A stretch of DNA of 22,625 bases from Lachnospiraceae bacterium UBA7784 (GCA_002480925.1 DLDA01000052.1:1-22625), one strand, 5' to 3'; positions 1-9,189 are shown, counted from the stretch's first letter. A program made the numbers and translations. Notes: generated by a model from the sequence alone, not told the origin.

Positions 1-300
1 GAAAAAAGACTAAAATCCGCTGCTGAAGCTGATTTCGTGATCGTACTCTACAATCCTGGCAGTCACAAGAGAGCCGACTATCTGTCCCGTGCCTGCGATA
101 TGCTGTTGCAGTATAAATCGCCTGAAACAGTCTGTGGCCTTGTAAAAAATATCAGCCGTGAAGGCGAAGAACACCATATCATGACTCTAAGAGAACTTCG
201 TGATACAAAGGTAGATATGCTGACCACCGTTTTCATTGGCAACAGTCATACAGGCATTATCAACGGGAAGATGGTGACACCAAGGGGATACCGGCTATAA
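1..300 (+). CDS. cobJ: Precorrin-3B C17-methyltransferase, C-terminal part (partial)
   Basis: The reading frame is open from base 1 and ends at TAA 298-300, so the gene starts left of the window; the GTG at 37 is internal. The visible 99 residues match the C-terminal third of the CobJ/CbiH family of SAM-dependent tetrapyrrole methylases: the IVLYNPGS segment, then KNISREGEE, LRELRDTKVDMLTT, and the closing VFIGNS...VTPRGY block. In the family this enzyme methylates C17 and contracts the corrin ring during anaerobic cobalamin synthesis in the cytoplasm. No other B12 gene is visible. It converges on the amidohydrolase gene: the stop codons sit side by side and the two frames overlap by six bases, with no hairpin between. 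The family assignment is firm; CobJ versus the anaerobic name CbiH cannot be separated from this piece. Confidence 0.9.
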   Translation, partial: EKRLKSAAEADFVIVLYNPGSHKRADYLSRACDMLLQYKSPETVCGLVKNISREGEEHHIMTLRELRDTKVDMLTTVFIGNSHTGIINGKMVTPRGYRL

Positions 301-1944
301 AATCCTCTCTCCCTGGAAATATGCCTGTCGTATGGTAGTGTCATGGATTTTGTCATTCGGTACATCAAAGACATCCTGACTCAGAATACAGAAATTTGCA
401 TCCTTTCCAGGTTCAAGACTTCCGGCACGCTCTGACTCATGCATACAGTCTGCTGCTTCAATTGTATACCCATACATCAGGTCTTCAACTGACAGGCATT
501 CGCTTAATGGTTTCCTGTACTCAAATTCAGAATCCTTGTCCCGTCTGGTATGCCCGACCTCTATACCCACAAAGGGATTTGTCCGTGGCATATCTTCTTT
601 GTCTACGGTATCGCTTGAGCAGCTTATGTGTGCCCCCGTTCTGAAGAAATCATTGAAACTGTAAAATGTATCAAACCTATCCTGACCGACATATTTAATT
701 GCTTCCGATCCAAAACATCCTGCATTCCAGTGTGGCGTTATATTTATTCTTATGCCAAGAGGAGCTGCCCTTTTTCTGTCATATGGCTTTGTGAGTTCAC
801 AATGAAGAAGTGTGACTTTTGTATACATACTTCTACCTAAATCTTCTATCATATCTTTTGCCTTTTCATATGCGTTTACTGCTGTATGGAATGCCCTGTC
901 GCCGACAAGATGTATCTGAAGATGCAGTTTCGCAGAATTCAGCTTTATTATTGCCTTACATAAATCTTCTTCTGACATATTGATTTTTCCAAAGTTATTT
1001 GGATCTGATACAAACGGGTCCATCAATGCCGCTGTTCCAATCTCATTTGTTCCATCAAGAAACAACTTGCACGAGTCTGTCTTTATCAGATCACTATCAT
1101 ACTTTTTCTGCCATTCAATAGCTCTCCCTATGGCATCATCCAGATCTGACAGATTCATAAAAAGTGAATTGCCGTGATAATACATATGTAATTTACCAGA
1201 GCTCTCGAGTTCAGAAAATCCTTTCAAAGTTTTTTCATTTTCCGTAAAGCCATCGAGAACTCCTGCTATTCCCCATGTATTCATTTGATTCAGATAAGGT
1301 TTCAAATATTCCTGATTGTCCTGTTCGGGTGGGTACCAGTTGATTTTTTCATACATTTTATGGATATCTTTCTCATATCTATGCTCGTATACTATACCAT
1401 TTGGAGTCCCATCTTCGTATCTCTCATAGTTCATTGTTGTCGACGGGTCATACGGCGTATTTTTGCTTACTTCCATCATATCCAGCATACAACTGTTTAT
1501 AAGACACTGATGAAAGCCCTGGTCACATAACAGAGCCGGCCTGTCTGAAACATATTTATCAAATGTCTCTTTTGTAGCATTCTTCATCCATTCCGTAGGA
1601 CATGACGTCGCATAGATAAATGGCACTTCTTCCTTAGGATGAACCAGCGAATATTCTCTTACCGCCTCTAATATTTCATCCAGACTATTATATTTCCCTC
1701 TTTCAAGCACCAGAATCCACATACTATCTGCAACAGCCGTCACATGAGTATGGGGATCCAGAAATGAAGGTATCACCATATGATTTTCGGCATCTATTAC
1801 ATTTTCCGGCTTTATTGATGGAAATTCATTAATATCATTTTCTGTCCCTATTAAAAGAATTTTCTTTCCATCTATTACCATATCCTGAGCATATGGTCTT
1901 TTACGATTACCTGTCCAGATTCTTGCATTTTTCACAAGGAGCAT
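295..1944 (-). CDS. YtcJ-like metal-dependent amidohydrolase 1
   Basis: This is a cytoplasmic amidohydrolase-superfamily enzyme of the YtcJ/N-substituted formamide deformylase type. Near the N terminus lies the first metal motif PHTH in VIPSFLDPHTHV. A lysine within CKLFLDG sits where the family has its bridging lysine, followed by HLVGDRAF (family H-x-x-GD-x-A) and the LLHCE segment. The C terminus has the usual SLEPGKDANF return to the beta-sandwich. A start at 1959 is possible by TAATG coupling to the preceding gene, but the strong AAGGGAGG site lies just before the ATG at 1944, which gives about 549 aa and is preferred. It is the last gene of the long pot operon. The family hydrolyses amides such as N-substituted formamides; the actual substrate is not evident. 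It is clearly a paralogue of the amidohydrolase at 4257-5915 but well diverged. Confidence 0.88.
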   Translation of the reverse strand: MLLVKNARIWTGNRKRPYAQDMVIDGKKILLIGTENDINEFPSIKPENVIDAENHMVIPSFLDPHTHVTAVADSMWILVLERGKYNSLDEILEAVREYSLVHPKEEVPFIYATSCPTEWMKNATKETFDKYVSDRPALLCDQGFHQCLINSCMLDMMEVSKNTPYDPSTTMNYERYEDGTPNGIVYEHRYEKDIHKMYEKINWYPPEQDNQEYLKPYLNQMNTWGIAGVLDGFTENEKTLKGFSELESSGKLHMYYHGNSLFMNLSDLDDAIGRAIEWQKKYDSDLIKTDSCKLFLDGTNEIGTAALMDPFVSDPNNFGKINMSEEDLCKAIIKLNSAKLHLQIHLVGDRAFHTAVNAYEKAKDMIEDLGRSMYTKVTLLHCELTKPYDRKRAAPLGIRINITPHWNAGCFGSEAIKYVGQDRFDTFYSFNDFFRTGAHISCSSDTVDKEDMPRTNPFVGIEVGHTRRDKDSEFEYRKPLSECLSVEDLMYGYTIEAADCMHESERAGSLEPGKDANFCILSQDVFDVPNDKIHDTTIRQAYFQGERIL

Positions 1945-1958
1945 ATGTCCTCCCTTCA

Positions 1959-3062
1959 TTATTTATCTGCCATCAGTTCTGTATAATAATTATCAAGTAT
2001 AGAAATCTGATCATCGTTTATCGATATCTGCCAATATTTTGATGAATCCGAGGCAAGATCGTGATTTTCTTTCATTGCTGGATTATCATAATATCCATTC
2101 GGAAGATACTTCTCTGTTTTTTCCTGTGATGTAGCCGGCATACCACCAAACTCTTTTGCTGAAGCAGCCTGACTTTCCGGAGCTATAATATAATTGATAA
2201 ATTTAAGTGCTCCATCAACATTCTCAGCATTCTTAGGAATAGCCATATAGCCGATTGACTCCTCAACTGGTGAGTTCAATGATGCATCCGCAAACTTTGT
2301 CCAGTTGTCCTCCGACATCGAACACAGAGTAGGGTAATCCCATCCGAACGAAACACATACATCACCATTCTCCATCTGTGAAGTGGCTGACGTTCCTGAA
2401 AACGTCTTGACATTTTTCTTGATTTTTTCCAATAGATCATTTGCTTGCTTTATCTCATCTTCATTCGTTGTATCCGGCTTATAGCCCAGAGCTGCGAGTG
2501 CGGTCCCATATAATGAGATTGTCGAATTTACCATAGCTATTTTCCCTTTGAGTGAAGGATCTGCAAGATCCTTAAATGACTTTATTTTTATTGGACATGT
2601 CTCTTTATTATATGTCACAGTTGTAAAAATAGGGCCTGAAGCAGGCACTGTGTACTCCATGTCTTCATCACCCGCGAAACCTTTATTGTATACAGGATCA
2701 TAATCGTCAAGACTTGTTATCTTACTCTTATCGATCCTCCGTAAAAGACCAGCATCCACGAATGTTTTGACATATGCGCTCTCAATTGAAATAGCATCGT
2801 AATTTTCACTACTGTTTACCATTTTCGCTAGAAGCGAATCCGTAGAATCAATATATGACACATTCACTTTAATGTTGTTTTCCTTTTCAAAGTTCGATAT
2901 CACATCTTCTGAAATTGTATCTCCCCATATCATGATATTAAGCGTTTTACCATCACCTGACAACGCATCGGCTTTAGAGACTGACTGACTGCTGCCACAT
3001 CCGGCAAGCAGACCGACAGTCATGCTCAATGCCATAACAAGTGTCATAATTTTTCTTTTCAT
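1959..3062 (-). CDS. potD: PotD-like ABC substrate-binding lipoprotein (third leftward copy)
   Basis: This is an extracellular solute-binding lipoprotein of the spermidine/putrescine (PotD/PotF) family, 367 aa. The N terminus is MKRK, a hydrophobic stretch, then lipobox LLAGC with the lipidated cysteine at residue 22. Residues 40-50 contain NIMIWGD, matching the first-strand aromatic region of PotD. SIESAYVKTFVDAGLL and the FGWDYPTLC segment are shared with the two other copies in the window. It overlaps the MFS gene by an ATGA junction, so it is translationally coupled, and sits far from potABC, within the same operon. Cys, Trp and Tyr in the GWDY segment suggest an aromatic or cationic ligand pocket, but this is inference. 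A role as an additional ligand receptor for the single PotABC importer is the simplest reading. Confidence 0.9.
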   Translation of the reverse strand: MKRKIMTLVMALSMTVGLLAGCGSSQSVSKADALSGDGKTLNIMIWGDTISEDVISNFEKENNIKVNVSYIDSTDSLLAKMVNSSENYDAISIESAYVKTFVDAGLLRRIDKSKITSLDDYDPVYNKGFAGDEDMEYTVPASGPIFTTVTYNKETCPIKIKSFKDLADPSLKGKIAMVNSTISLYGTALAALGYKPDTTNEDEIKQANDLLEKIKKNVKTFSGTSATSQMENGDVCVSFGWDYPTLCSMSEDNWTKFADASLNSPVEESIGYMAIPKNAENVDGALKFINYIIAPESQAASAKEFGGMPATSQEKTEKYLPNGYYDNPAMKENHDLASDSSKYWQISINDDQISILDNYYTELMADK

Positions 3063-4270
3063 TGTAGCCTTCTTTCTGTAACTGTTTTAATTGTTCCAAT
3101 ACTTCTCATCCTTATTCCTGCGAATATCCCTACCGCTGATACCACGCAGCTGATATACATCAGCGGCATCACCCCGAGCGAATCACGGATGATTCCCGAT
3201 ACGAAAAATGCGACCGCTTCTGCCGCACCAACCGCGAACAGATTGATCAGTGACATACCTTTGGTGCTGTCCGCTTCCGGAACTGTCTTCATCACGAAAT
3301 ATACGCTTCCGGCATAGAAGACGCCCATTCCGAGGAGTTCAAACGCCTGCGACATGATCATCGCTGTCATATTAGTTGAAATAGTCGTAAAGAATGCACG
3401 GGCGGTACAGAAGATTCCGAACCCAGCAATCAGAAGCTCGATTGACATTCCTTTTATCCTGAGGAGCCTGTTGAAAACCAGGGCCACAGGAATTTCAAAT
3501 ATTCCTATCATTGAAAAGACAAGTCCATATTCTGCATTCGTGCCGCCGATATCCTTCACTCTGTCATACAGAAATGCTATATTCATATCGTATCCAAGAA
3601 AAATAAAGAAACACTCGATCAGGAACCATCTGTATTTTCTGCAGTTTCTTATGATCCAGCCTGTTGAATGAACTTCTACTGTATTTTTGTCGATATGTAT
3701 AGCAAGTGGAGCAGGCATCATCAGATTTATCACACCAAAAATCACAAGCATCACTGCCAGGAATACAAGGGAAAAATCCATTCCGAGCTTTCCGGTCCAG
3801 ATTCCCAGAAGATATGCAAATACACAATACGTAAATGAACCTGTAGCTCTCGACAGCGTATAATTCATCTGCATTCCGCCCGACATGTAATCGATTGAAA
3901 GTGATTCAATAAGCGGAAGAATACAGTTGATCGTGGCTCCAAATATTACAAATACAACAAGTGCCAGCAGGAAGCTGTTCGGCAGAAAAATCATCGCTAA
4001 TGTTGCAATGATTGCTATTACAGTCAGAATCGATACAATTTTTTTAAGTGATATTCTGTCCTTATGGCTGTCGGCAAATTTTCCAATGAAATACTGAAAA
4101 AACATAAGCGACAGAAATTTCGCGCCGCTTATGATTCCAATTGAAATACTTGAAAATCCACGTTCTCTCAAGAGCGGTGTTGCCGCAAAATCCATCGCCG
4201 CTGCAGAGACTATCCAGTAGACGCCCTGCAGCAGACAGTATTCTATTGTAAGAATCCTACGCGATGTCAT
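3059..4270 (-). CDS. MFS transporter
   Basis: This polytopic membrane protein of about 403 aa has roughly twelve hydrophobic segments and the pattern of the major facilitator superfamily, MFS_1-like/sugar-and-nucleoside symporter type. The cytoplasmic loop 2-3 motif appears as GKFADSHKDR, the family's G-x-x-x-D-R-x-x-R in modified form. The frame is open upstream to a TTG at 4327. Three starts are possible: TTG 4327, TTG 4303 (a GGAGG lies five bases before it, though this also encodes part of the preceding gene), and ATG 4270. I chose ATG 4270 because the first membrane segment follows almost at once and the overlap with the upstream gene is only 14 bases. It lies between the two amidohydrolase/binding-protein modules; it may export a breakdown product or be an alternative importer. 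Confidence 0.82.
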   Translation of the reverse strand: MTSRRILTIEYCLLQGVYWIVSAAAMDFAATPLLRERGFSSISIGIISGAKFLSLMFFQYFIGKFADSHKDRISLKKIVSILTVIAIIATLAMIFLPNSFLLALVVFVIFGATINCILPLIESLSIDYMSGGMQMNYTLSRATGSFTYCVFAYLLGIWTGKLGMDFSLVFLAVMLVIFGVINLMMPAPLAIHIDKNTVEVHSTGWIIRNCRKYRWFLIECFFIFLGYDMNIAFLYDRVKDIGGTNAEYGLVFSMIGIFEIPVALVFNRLLRIKGMSIELLIAGFGIFCTARAFFTTISTNMTAMIMSQAFELLGMGVFYAGSVYFVMKTVPEADSTKGMSLINLFAVGAAEAVAFFVSGIIRDSLGVMPLMYISCVVSAVGIFAGIRMRSIGTIKTVTERRLQ

Positions 4271-5915
4271 CGAGGACAGTCTCTTCGTTTCTGTCAAATA
4301 CAACTTTTCCTCCGATATCAGTTTCAAGAATCTTTGTCTTCCAGATATTCATCTTCGGAATCGATGTCACATCCTGTGAGAGCCATACAAAATCCGCATC
4401 CTTGCCTGGTTCTATCGAGCCCTTGCGACTCTCGAGATCCAGTTCATATGCTCCGTTTATCGTAAGTACACGCAGTGCATCCTCCACAGAAATGCATTCT
4501 TCCGGGAAATATGCTTCATCAGAATAATGCGGATCATAACGGTTCACCATCATATGAAGCGAATCCATTGTATCCGGTGGAATCGTAACAGAAAAATCAC
4601 TCGCCTGCGACATTATGATTCCCCGCTTCTGATAGCTTCCGAGATAATACATATGCTCAGCTCTTTCTTTTCCAAGGAAGGGGTATTCAAGCGGTTCATA
4701 CAGATCCGTCTTGTAATGCCAGTACGGGTTTACAACTGCGACAATTCCCAGCTCCGCCATCCTGTCAGCCTGATCCTCATGACACACCTGCAAATGAGTG
4801 ATCTGGTTTCTGAAATCATCGCCCTCCACATAGTTCTGTGCTGCCTCACACGCATTGATTGCTTCATCGATTGCCGCATCACCTATGGCATGGAAATGTG
4901 TCCGGTATCCTCTCTCAAGAGCCATAGTGACTCTTCTGTCAAGTTCTTCCTGCTCATAATTCTGTGTTCCACAGTCATATGGAGGCATCTTGTACGGTTC
5001 ACGCAGGAATGCAGTATGTCCATCTACCACACCATCCATGAAAAATTTCACTGTGTTGAACTGCAGCTTGTCATGTCCTGAAAACTCCCTGTGCAGATCG
5101 TCAAGTTTATCATAAAATACTTTAGGATCCATGTATGGAAATAGTGTCAGCGCCACCCTGTAGGACAGCTGTAATCTTTTTTCAGCTTCAAGCTGTCTGT
5201 ATGCTTCACAAATTGCCGACTCATGATTCCAGTAACTAAGCATCGGTTCAAATGCATTTGTAACTCCATATGACAGCGCTATCTTCTGGTATTCAAGAAT
5301 AGCATCTTTATATTCTTTTACTCCGATTTCGGGCATTGACTTTGTCATCAGCATTACTGCCTGCTCCTGCACGAATCCGGTCGGTTCACCGGTTGCTTCA
5401 TCTTTTACGATGTGACCCTTGTCAGGATCCGGCGTATCCTTAGTGATTTCCGACATTTCAAGTGCCTTTGAATTGACCCACACTGAATGATGTCCTGAAT
5501 CAAGGATCATTATCGCCCTGTCCGGACATACCTCGTCAATATATTTCTTATCGGGCCCCGCCGGACCGAAGAGTCCTGGATCAAAACCGCTGCCGAGAAT
5601 CGGAGTTGTCCCGGGATGCTTTTTCACAAAATCAGCAATCTGCTTCTGGCATTTCTCAATAGAATTGCCATTCACAAGAGGTCCGATCAGAAGCTCTATG
5701 GTCTGTGAAATATGGGCATGTCCTTCTGTAAATCCCGGCGTTATGAGTCCGGCATCATACTTTATGAGTTTCGTGGACGGACCTTTGTAGCTGTCCATCT
5801 GCTCTTTGGAACCGACAGCTATTATCTTTCCGCCTGAAATTGCAAATCCTTCTGCAATTGAATTATCCTTATCCGCGGTAAAAATCTTTCCATATATGAT
5901 CTTGTCTGCTGTCAT
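4257..5915 (-). CDS. YtcJ-like metal-dependent amidohydrolase 2
   Basis: This is a 552-aa cytoplasmic amidohydrolase of the YtcJ type. It has the metal motif GHAH in ITPGFTEGHAH near residue 65, a VKFFMDG segment carrying the likely bridging lysine, HAIGDAAI with its histidine, THLQVCHEDQ, and the late QASDFSV segment holding the aspartate expected in the family. The C terminus is SIEPGKDADFVWLSQDV, very like SLEPGKDANFCILSQDV of the paralogue at 295-1944. A good ribosome site (AAGGAGGG, seven bases before ATG) supports the start. It follows potC by 12 bases, so it is in the importer operon, which suggests it acts on the imported compound. Relatives remove formyl or other acyl groups from amines. 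The exact reaction is not known here. Confidence 0.9.
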   Translation of the reverse strand: MTADKIIYGKIFTADKDNSIAEGFAISGGKIIAVGSKEQMDSYKGPSTKLIKYDAGLITPGFTEGHAHISQTIELLIGPLVNGNSIEKCQKQIADFVKKHPGTTPILGSGFDPGLFGPAGPDKKYIDEVCPDRAIMILDSGHHSVWVNSKALEMSEITKDTPDPDKGHIVKDEATGEPTGFVQEQAVMLMTKSMPEIGVKEYKDAILEYQKIALSYGVTNAFEPMLSYWNHESAICEAYRQLEAEKRLQLSYRVALTLFPYMDPKVFYDKLDDLHREFSGHDKLQFNTVKFFMDGVVDGHTAFLREPYKMPPYDCGTQNYEQEELDRRVTMALERGYRTHFHAIGDAAIDEAINACEAAQNYVEGDDFRNQITHLQVCHEDQADRMAELGIVAVVNPYWHYKTDLYEPLEYPFLGKERAEHMYYLGSYQKRGIIMSQASDFSVTIPPDTMDSLHMMVNRYDPHYSDEAYFPEECISVEDALRVLTINGAYELDLESRKGSIEPGKDADFVWLSQDVTSIPKMNIWKTKILETDIGGKVVFDRNEETVLDDIA

Positions 5916-5927
5916 GATAATCCCTCC

Positions 5928-6746
5928 TTATACCGCAAGTCTCTGCTTCCTCTTGTCGATAAGCTCAGTAACCACGAGATACATTACGACAAGAAGCATT
6001 GCTGCAAGGAATACGATTGTTGTGAGTGCGTTGATCTCAGGTGAAATACCTTTCTTGATCATAGAATATACCTTGATTGGCAGTGTCACTGTCTCTGCAT
6101 CTGTCAGGAAACTCGTGATGATCAGTTCATCGAGAACGAGTGAAAAACTCATGAATGCTCCGGCAATTATTCCAGGCATTATCTCCGGCATTGTAATATG
6201 TGTGAAAGTGTAGAATCTGTCTGCCCCAAGGTCCATAGAAGCCTCTTCAGTTGAAGGGTCCATTCCTACGAGCCTTGCCTTTACAGTGATATACACATAT
6301 GGAAGCACCAGCGTCACATTACCTATGACAATGGTCGGGATACCAAGCTGTACACCTGCACCGTTGAACATCAGAAGCATTGCGACCGCAAGCACGATTT
6401 CAGGTATTACAATAGGAAAATAAATTGAATTCGTGATCAGCTTCTTTCCAGGGAACTTCGCCTTACTGAGTCCGACAGCTCCCATAGTTCCAATGACCGT
6501 TCCGATCACTGTGACTATTATGGCAATCAGAAGTGTTGTGAAAAATATATCCCACAGATTGGAATCCTGAAATAATTCTGCATAATATTTTGTCGTAAAT
6601 CCCTGCCATGTCACATTGGCACGGCTGTTATTGAAACTGTACCTGATCATCACCGCAACCGGTGCATACAATAGGATCAGCATTATCACGAGATAAATAT
6701 TACCAGCTATTTTCCAGCCGTGCCCTTTTTTCTTTTTCTTTGGCAT
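5928..6746 (-). CDS. potC: Polyamine-type ABC transporter permease PotC
   Basis: This is an inner-membrane permease of about 272 aa with six membrane segments. The EAA loop that contacts the ATPase reads EASMDLGADRFYTF and then ITMPEIMPGIIAG, which is characteristic of PotC/PotI. The segment SFSLVLDELIITSFL that follows is also typical. The frame is open to 6788, but that start lies inside potB; an AAAGGAG site seven bases before ATG 6746, followed by a lysine-rich start MPKKKKKGHGWK, fixes the real start. It is the second permease of the importer, directly after potB with a gap of 13 bases. Confidence 0.93.
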   Translation of the reverse strand: MPKKKKKGHGWKIAGNIYLVIMLILLYAPVAVMIRYSFNNSRANVTWQGFTTKYYAELFQDSNLWDIFFTTLLIAIIVTVIGTVIGTMGAVGLSKAKFPGKKLITNSIYFPIVIPEIVLAVAMLLMFNGAGVQLGIPTIVIGNVTLVLPYVYITVKARLVGMDPSTEEASMDLGADRFYTFTHITMPEIMPGIIAGAFMSFSLVLDELIITSFLTDAETVTLPIKVYSMIKKGISPEINALTTIVFLAAMLLVVMYLVVTELIDKRKQRLAV

Positions 6747-6759
6747 AAAAAGCTCCTTT

Positions 6760-7704
6760 CTACGATGCGAGATCGTCGAGGTCTCCACCGAGCTTCGTAT
6801 AGATGACTACCATCAGAAGGATGATCAGTGAGAGAACTACAGACAGTGCTGCTCCGAACGGCCAGTTACGTGAGATTGTAAACTGCCTGTATATCAGGTT
6901 GCCGACCAGCATGCTCGTGCCGCCTCCCAGCATATCTGTCACCATGTAGTATCCGATACATGGGATAAATGTGAGGATCACTCCTGCAAAAATTCCAGGA
7001 GACGTAAGTGGAAGTGTCACCTTGAAAAATGTGGTCACAGGGTTTGCTCCCAGATCCTTCGATGCTTCAATCAGTGAAGGATCCAGTTTCTCAATTGATG
7101 AATACATAGGAAGCACCGCAAACGGAAGGAACATGTAGACCATTCCGATCGTCACCGAGAAGTTGTTGTAGAGTAGCTGCAGCGGCTTTTTGATGAGCCC
7201 TATATTCATCAGGAAGGAGTTTATCGTTCCTGAATTATTGAGCATAATAACGAATGAATACAGGATCACAAGTCCTGAAACCCACAGCGGAAGCATCATG
7301 AGAATCGTGATGACTCCGGTCGTCTTTTTCTTGAGCTTGCTCATCACCATTCCGAGCGGATATCCAAGGAGTACCGTGAGAAGCGTCGTCCAGAGCGCTA
7401 TGATGAGCGACTCTTTTACTACATTGAAATATACAGGTTTGAAAATATCGGTATAATTTACAAGAGTAAACTTATACACTATCTTTCCAAGAAGTCCTTT
7501 CGTCATAAAGCTCATGAAAACAAGCATTACAACAGGTATCAGAATGAAAAGCACCGACCATATAGTCATCGGTCCGCACATTATGATATTTGATATCGTG
7601 GCTCTTATCGACTGTTTTCTGCCGTGCTTTACCTTCTTTTCACCTGCAGTTACTTTTTTAGCGTCCGGCACAACCGTTTGTGCCTTTACACTGATATCAC
7701 TCAT
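6760..7704 (-). CDS. potB: Polyamine-type ABC transporter permease PotB
   Basis: This 314-aa permease has a hydrophilic, basic N-terminal tail of about 35 residues and then six membrane segments. Its EAA loop is EASKDLGANPVTTF followed by VTLPLTSPGIFAG, as in PotB/PotH. The start ATG follows the potA stop codon with no spacer (TAAATG), and a GGAGGTGGG site inside the end of potA serves it, so the two are translationally coupled. It forms the membrane channel with PotC, energised by PotA. Confidence 0.93.
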   Translation of the reverse strand: MSDISVKAQTVVPDAKKVTAGEKKVKHGRKQSIRATISNIIMCGPMTIWSVLFILIPVVMLVFMSFMTKGLLGKIVYKFTLVNYTDIFKPVYFNVVKESLIIALWTTLLTVLLGYPLGMVMSKLKKKTTGVITILMMLPLWVSGLVILYSFVIMLNNSGTINSFLMNIGLIKKPLQLLYNNFSVTIGMVYMFLPFAVLPMYSSIEKLDPSLIEASKDLGANPVTTFFKVTLPLTSPGIFAGVILTFIPCIGYYMVTDMLGGGTSMLVGNLIYRQFTISRNWPFGAALSVVLSLIILLMVVIYTKLGGDLDDLAS

Positions 7705-8832
7705 TTATCCCACCTCCTTCAGCTTATCTGCTGTATCGAGGGTAATCTCGCTTCTTTCAGGGATTACTACTGCATCCTTTAAGTCCCAGCTCAAGTATAC
7801 ATGTGAGCCCGGTTCAGGAAGATCAGCGGCATTGATACTGTTGATCTTGATCTCGTTGCCGTTGTTTATGACGGCGATCTCTTTGATCAGATTTCCTACG
7901 AATATCTTGTCTTTTACGACAGCCTGTACCGAGAAACCTTCCGGCTTTTCTGTCGATATCTTCACGTGCTCAGGTCTCACACAGACAGATACCGGATCAT
8001 TTACCTTTACCGATCCTATCGTCGTATTTTCCTTAAGTCCCTTTACTGTTCCGACTTCGGTTCCGATTGAGAGGACTCCGTCACTTTCAGCTGTTATGAT
8101 CCCGTCAAACAGGTCTGACTCACCAATGAAATTTGCCACGAATCTCGTACGCGGCTTCAGATAAATCTCCTTCGGAGTGCCGATCTGCTCTATGACTCCG
8201 GCACTCATTACTGCAATTCTGTCACTCATCGTAAGTGCCTCTTCCTGGTCATGTGTGACATAGACGAAGGTGATCTCTAGTTTTCTCTGGAGTCGTTTGA
8301 GCTCGATCTGCATCTGTTTACGGAGTTTCATATCAAGCGCTCCGAGTGGCTCATCAAGAAGCAGCACCTTCGGCCTGTTGATAAGTGCTCTTGCTATTGC
8401 GACACGCTGCTTCTGACCACCTGACATCTGGGTGATCCTTCTCTTTCCGAATCCTTCGAGCTGTACGAGTTTCAGCATCTGTGTGACCCGCTCTTTTATT
8501 TCTGCCTTCGGGACTTTCTTGACCTTAAGGCCATAAGCGATATTGTCATAAACATTCATATTCGGGAATAATGCATAATTCTGGAACACCGTATTCACAG
8601 ATCTATCATATGGTTCCTTCTTCTCTACATTCTCACCTTCCACTTTTACCATGCCTTCACTTGGCAGCTCGAATCCGGAAATCATTCGAAGCGTCGTGGT
8701 CTTTCCACAACCGGATGGGCCTAAAAGTGTCAGGAATTCGCCTTCTTCAATATTCAGGTTACAGTTCTTTACCACGTGGTTGGAACCATACCATTTTTCT
8801 ACATTTGTCATTGATACTATTGGCTGTGCCAT
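7705..8832 (-). CDS. potA: Polyamine-type ABC transporter ATPase PotA
   Basis: This cytoplasmic ATPase of about 375 aa has the Walker A GPSGCGKTT near residue 36, a Q-loop FQNYALFP, signature MSGGQKQR, Walker B VLLLDEP, D-loop ALD and H-loop THDQEEA. A C-terminal extension of about 130 residues (from FVANFIGESDLF) is the TOBE-type regulatory region usual in PotA. A GTG at 8841 is in frame but overlaps the ribosome site; the full-length site GGAGGTGATC lies eight bases before ATG 8832, which is chosen. The PII gene ends 15 bases before this start, which makes PotA the natural candidate partner for PII. Polyamine-type specificity is inferred from family. Confidence 0.95.
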   Translation of the reverse strand: MAQPIVSMTNVEKWYGSNHVVKNCNLNIEEGEFLTLLGPSGCGKTTTLRMISGFELPSEGMVKVEGENVEKKEPYDRSVNTVFQNYALFPNMNVYDNIAYGLKVKKVPKAEIKERVTQMLKLVQLEGFGKRRITQMSGGQKQRVAIARALINRPKVLLLDEPLGALDMKLRKQMQIELKRLQRKLEITFVYVTHDQEEALTMSDRIAVMSAGVIEQIGTPKEIYLKPRTRFVANFIGESDLFDGIITAESDGVLSIGTEVGTVKGLKENTTIGSVKVNDPVSVCVRPEHVKISTEKPEGFSVQAVVKDKIFVGNLIKEIAVINNGNEIKINSINAADLPEPGSHVYLSWDLKDAVVIPERSEITLDTADKLKEVG

Positions 8833-8847
8833 ACTGATCACCTCCGG

Positions 8848-9189
8848 TTAGTTTATCGCGTCAAGTCCACGCTCGTTAGTCCTGATCCTCATTGCATCCT
8901 CGATATCGGAGATGAACACCTTGCCGTCACCGGTCTTTCCGGTTCCGATTATTGTTGCGATATCTGCGAGGATCCCGTCACACTTTTCATCTTCTACCAC
9001 TGTAAATATCATGATCTTCGGCAGGAGATTGATATCCTCTCCTGAGAAATGCATCTCATCTATGTATCCACGCTGTTTTCCGGATCCCATTACCGAGAGG
9101 ACTGTAAGTCCCTCACAATCATGGGTAAGTAAAATATTCTTGATTCCGCCAAGTTTCTCCGGTCTTGTAATAATCTCAATCTTCTTCAT
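8848..9189 (-). CDS. PII nitrogen-regulatory signal protein (GlnB/GlnK family), T-loop without Tyr51
   Basis: This 113-aa protein aligns without gaps to E. coli GlnB over the first 104 residues. It keeps the residues that bind ATP/ADP and 2-oxoglutarate in the family: Gly37, Gln39 and Lys58 around the T-loop, the B-loop T83-G-K-x-G-D-G-K90, and Arg101 and Arg103. The T-loop (residues 37-55) has Glu at position 51, so it lacks the tyrosine that GlnD uridylylates, and it has no tyrosine at 46 either. PII trimers sense energy and nitrogen/carbon state and bind transporters or enzymes through the T-loop. Its place between a binding-protein gene and potA, with close spacing on both sides and a strong AAGGAGG site, suggests it controls this importer. 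PII-family proteins beside polyamine transporters have been described in lactobacilli (PotN); whether this is that subgroup is not settled here. Confidence 0.93.
   Translation of the reverse strand: MKKIEIITRPEKLGGIKNILLTHDCEGLTVLSVMGSGKQRGYIDEMHFSGEDINLLPKIMIFTVVEDEKCDGILADIATIIGTGKTGDGKVFISDIEDAMRIRTNERGLDAIN

Noticed and set aside
4527..5081. 184-aa frame opposite amidohydrolase 2
   Set aside because: Shadow of a well-supported gene; no start signal and no recognisable domain.
7514..8164. 216-aa frame opposite potA/potB
   Set aside because: Antisense shadow; Ser/Thr/Ile-rich translation typical of reversed coding sequence.
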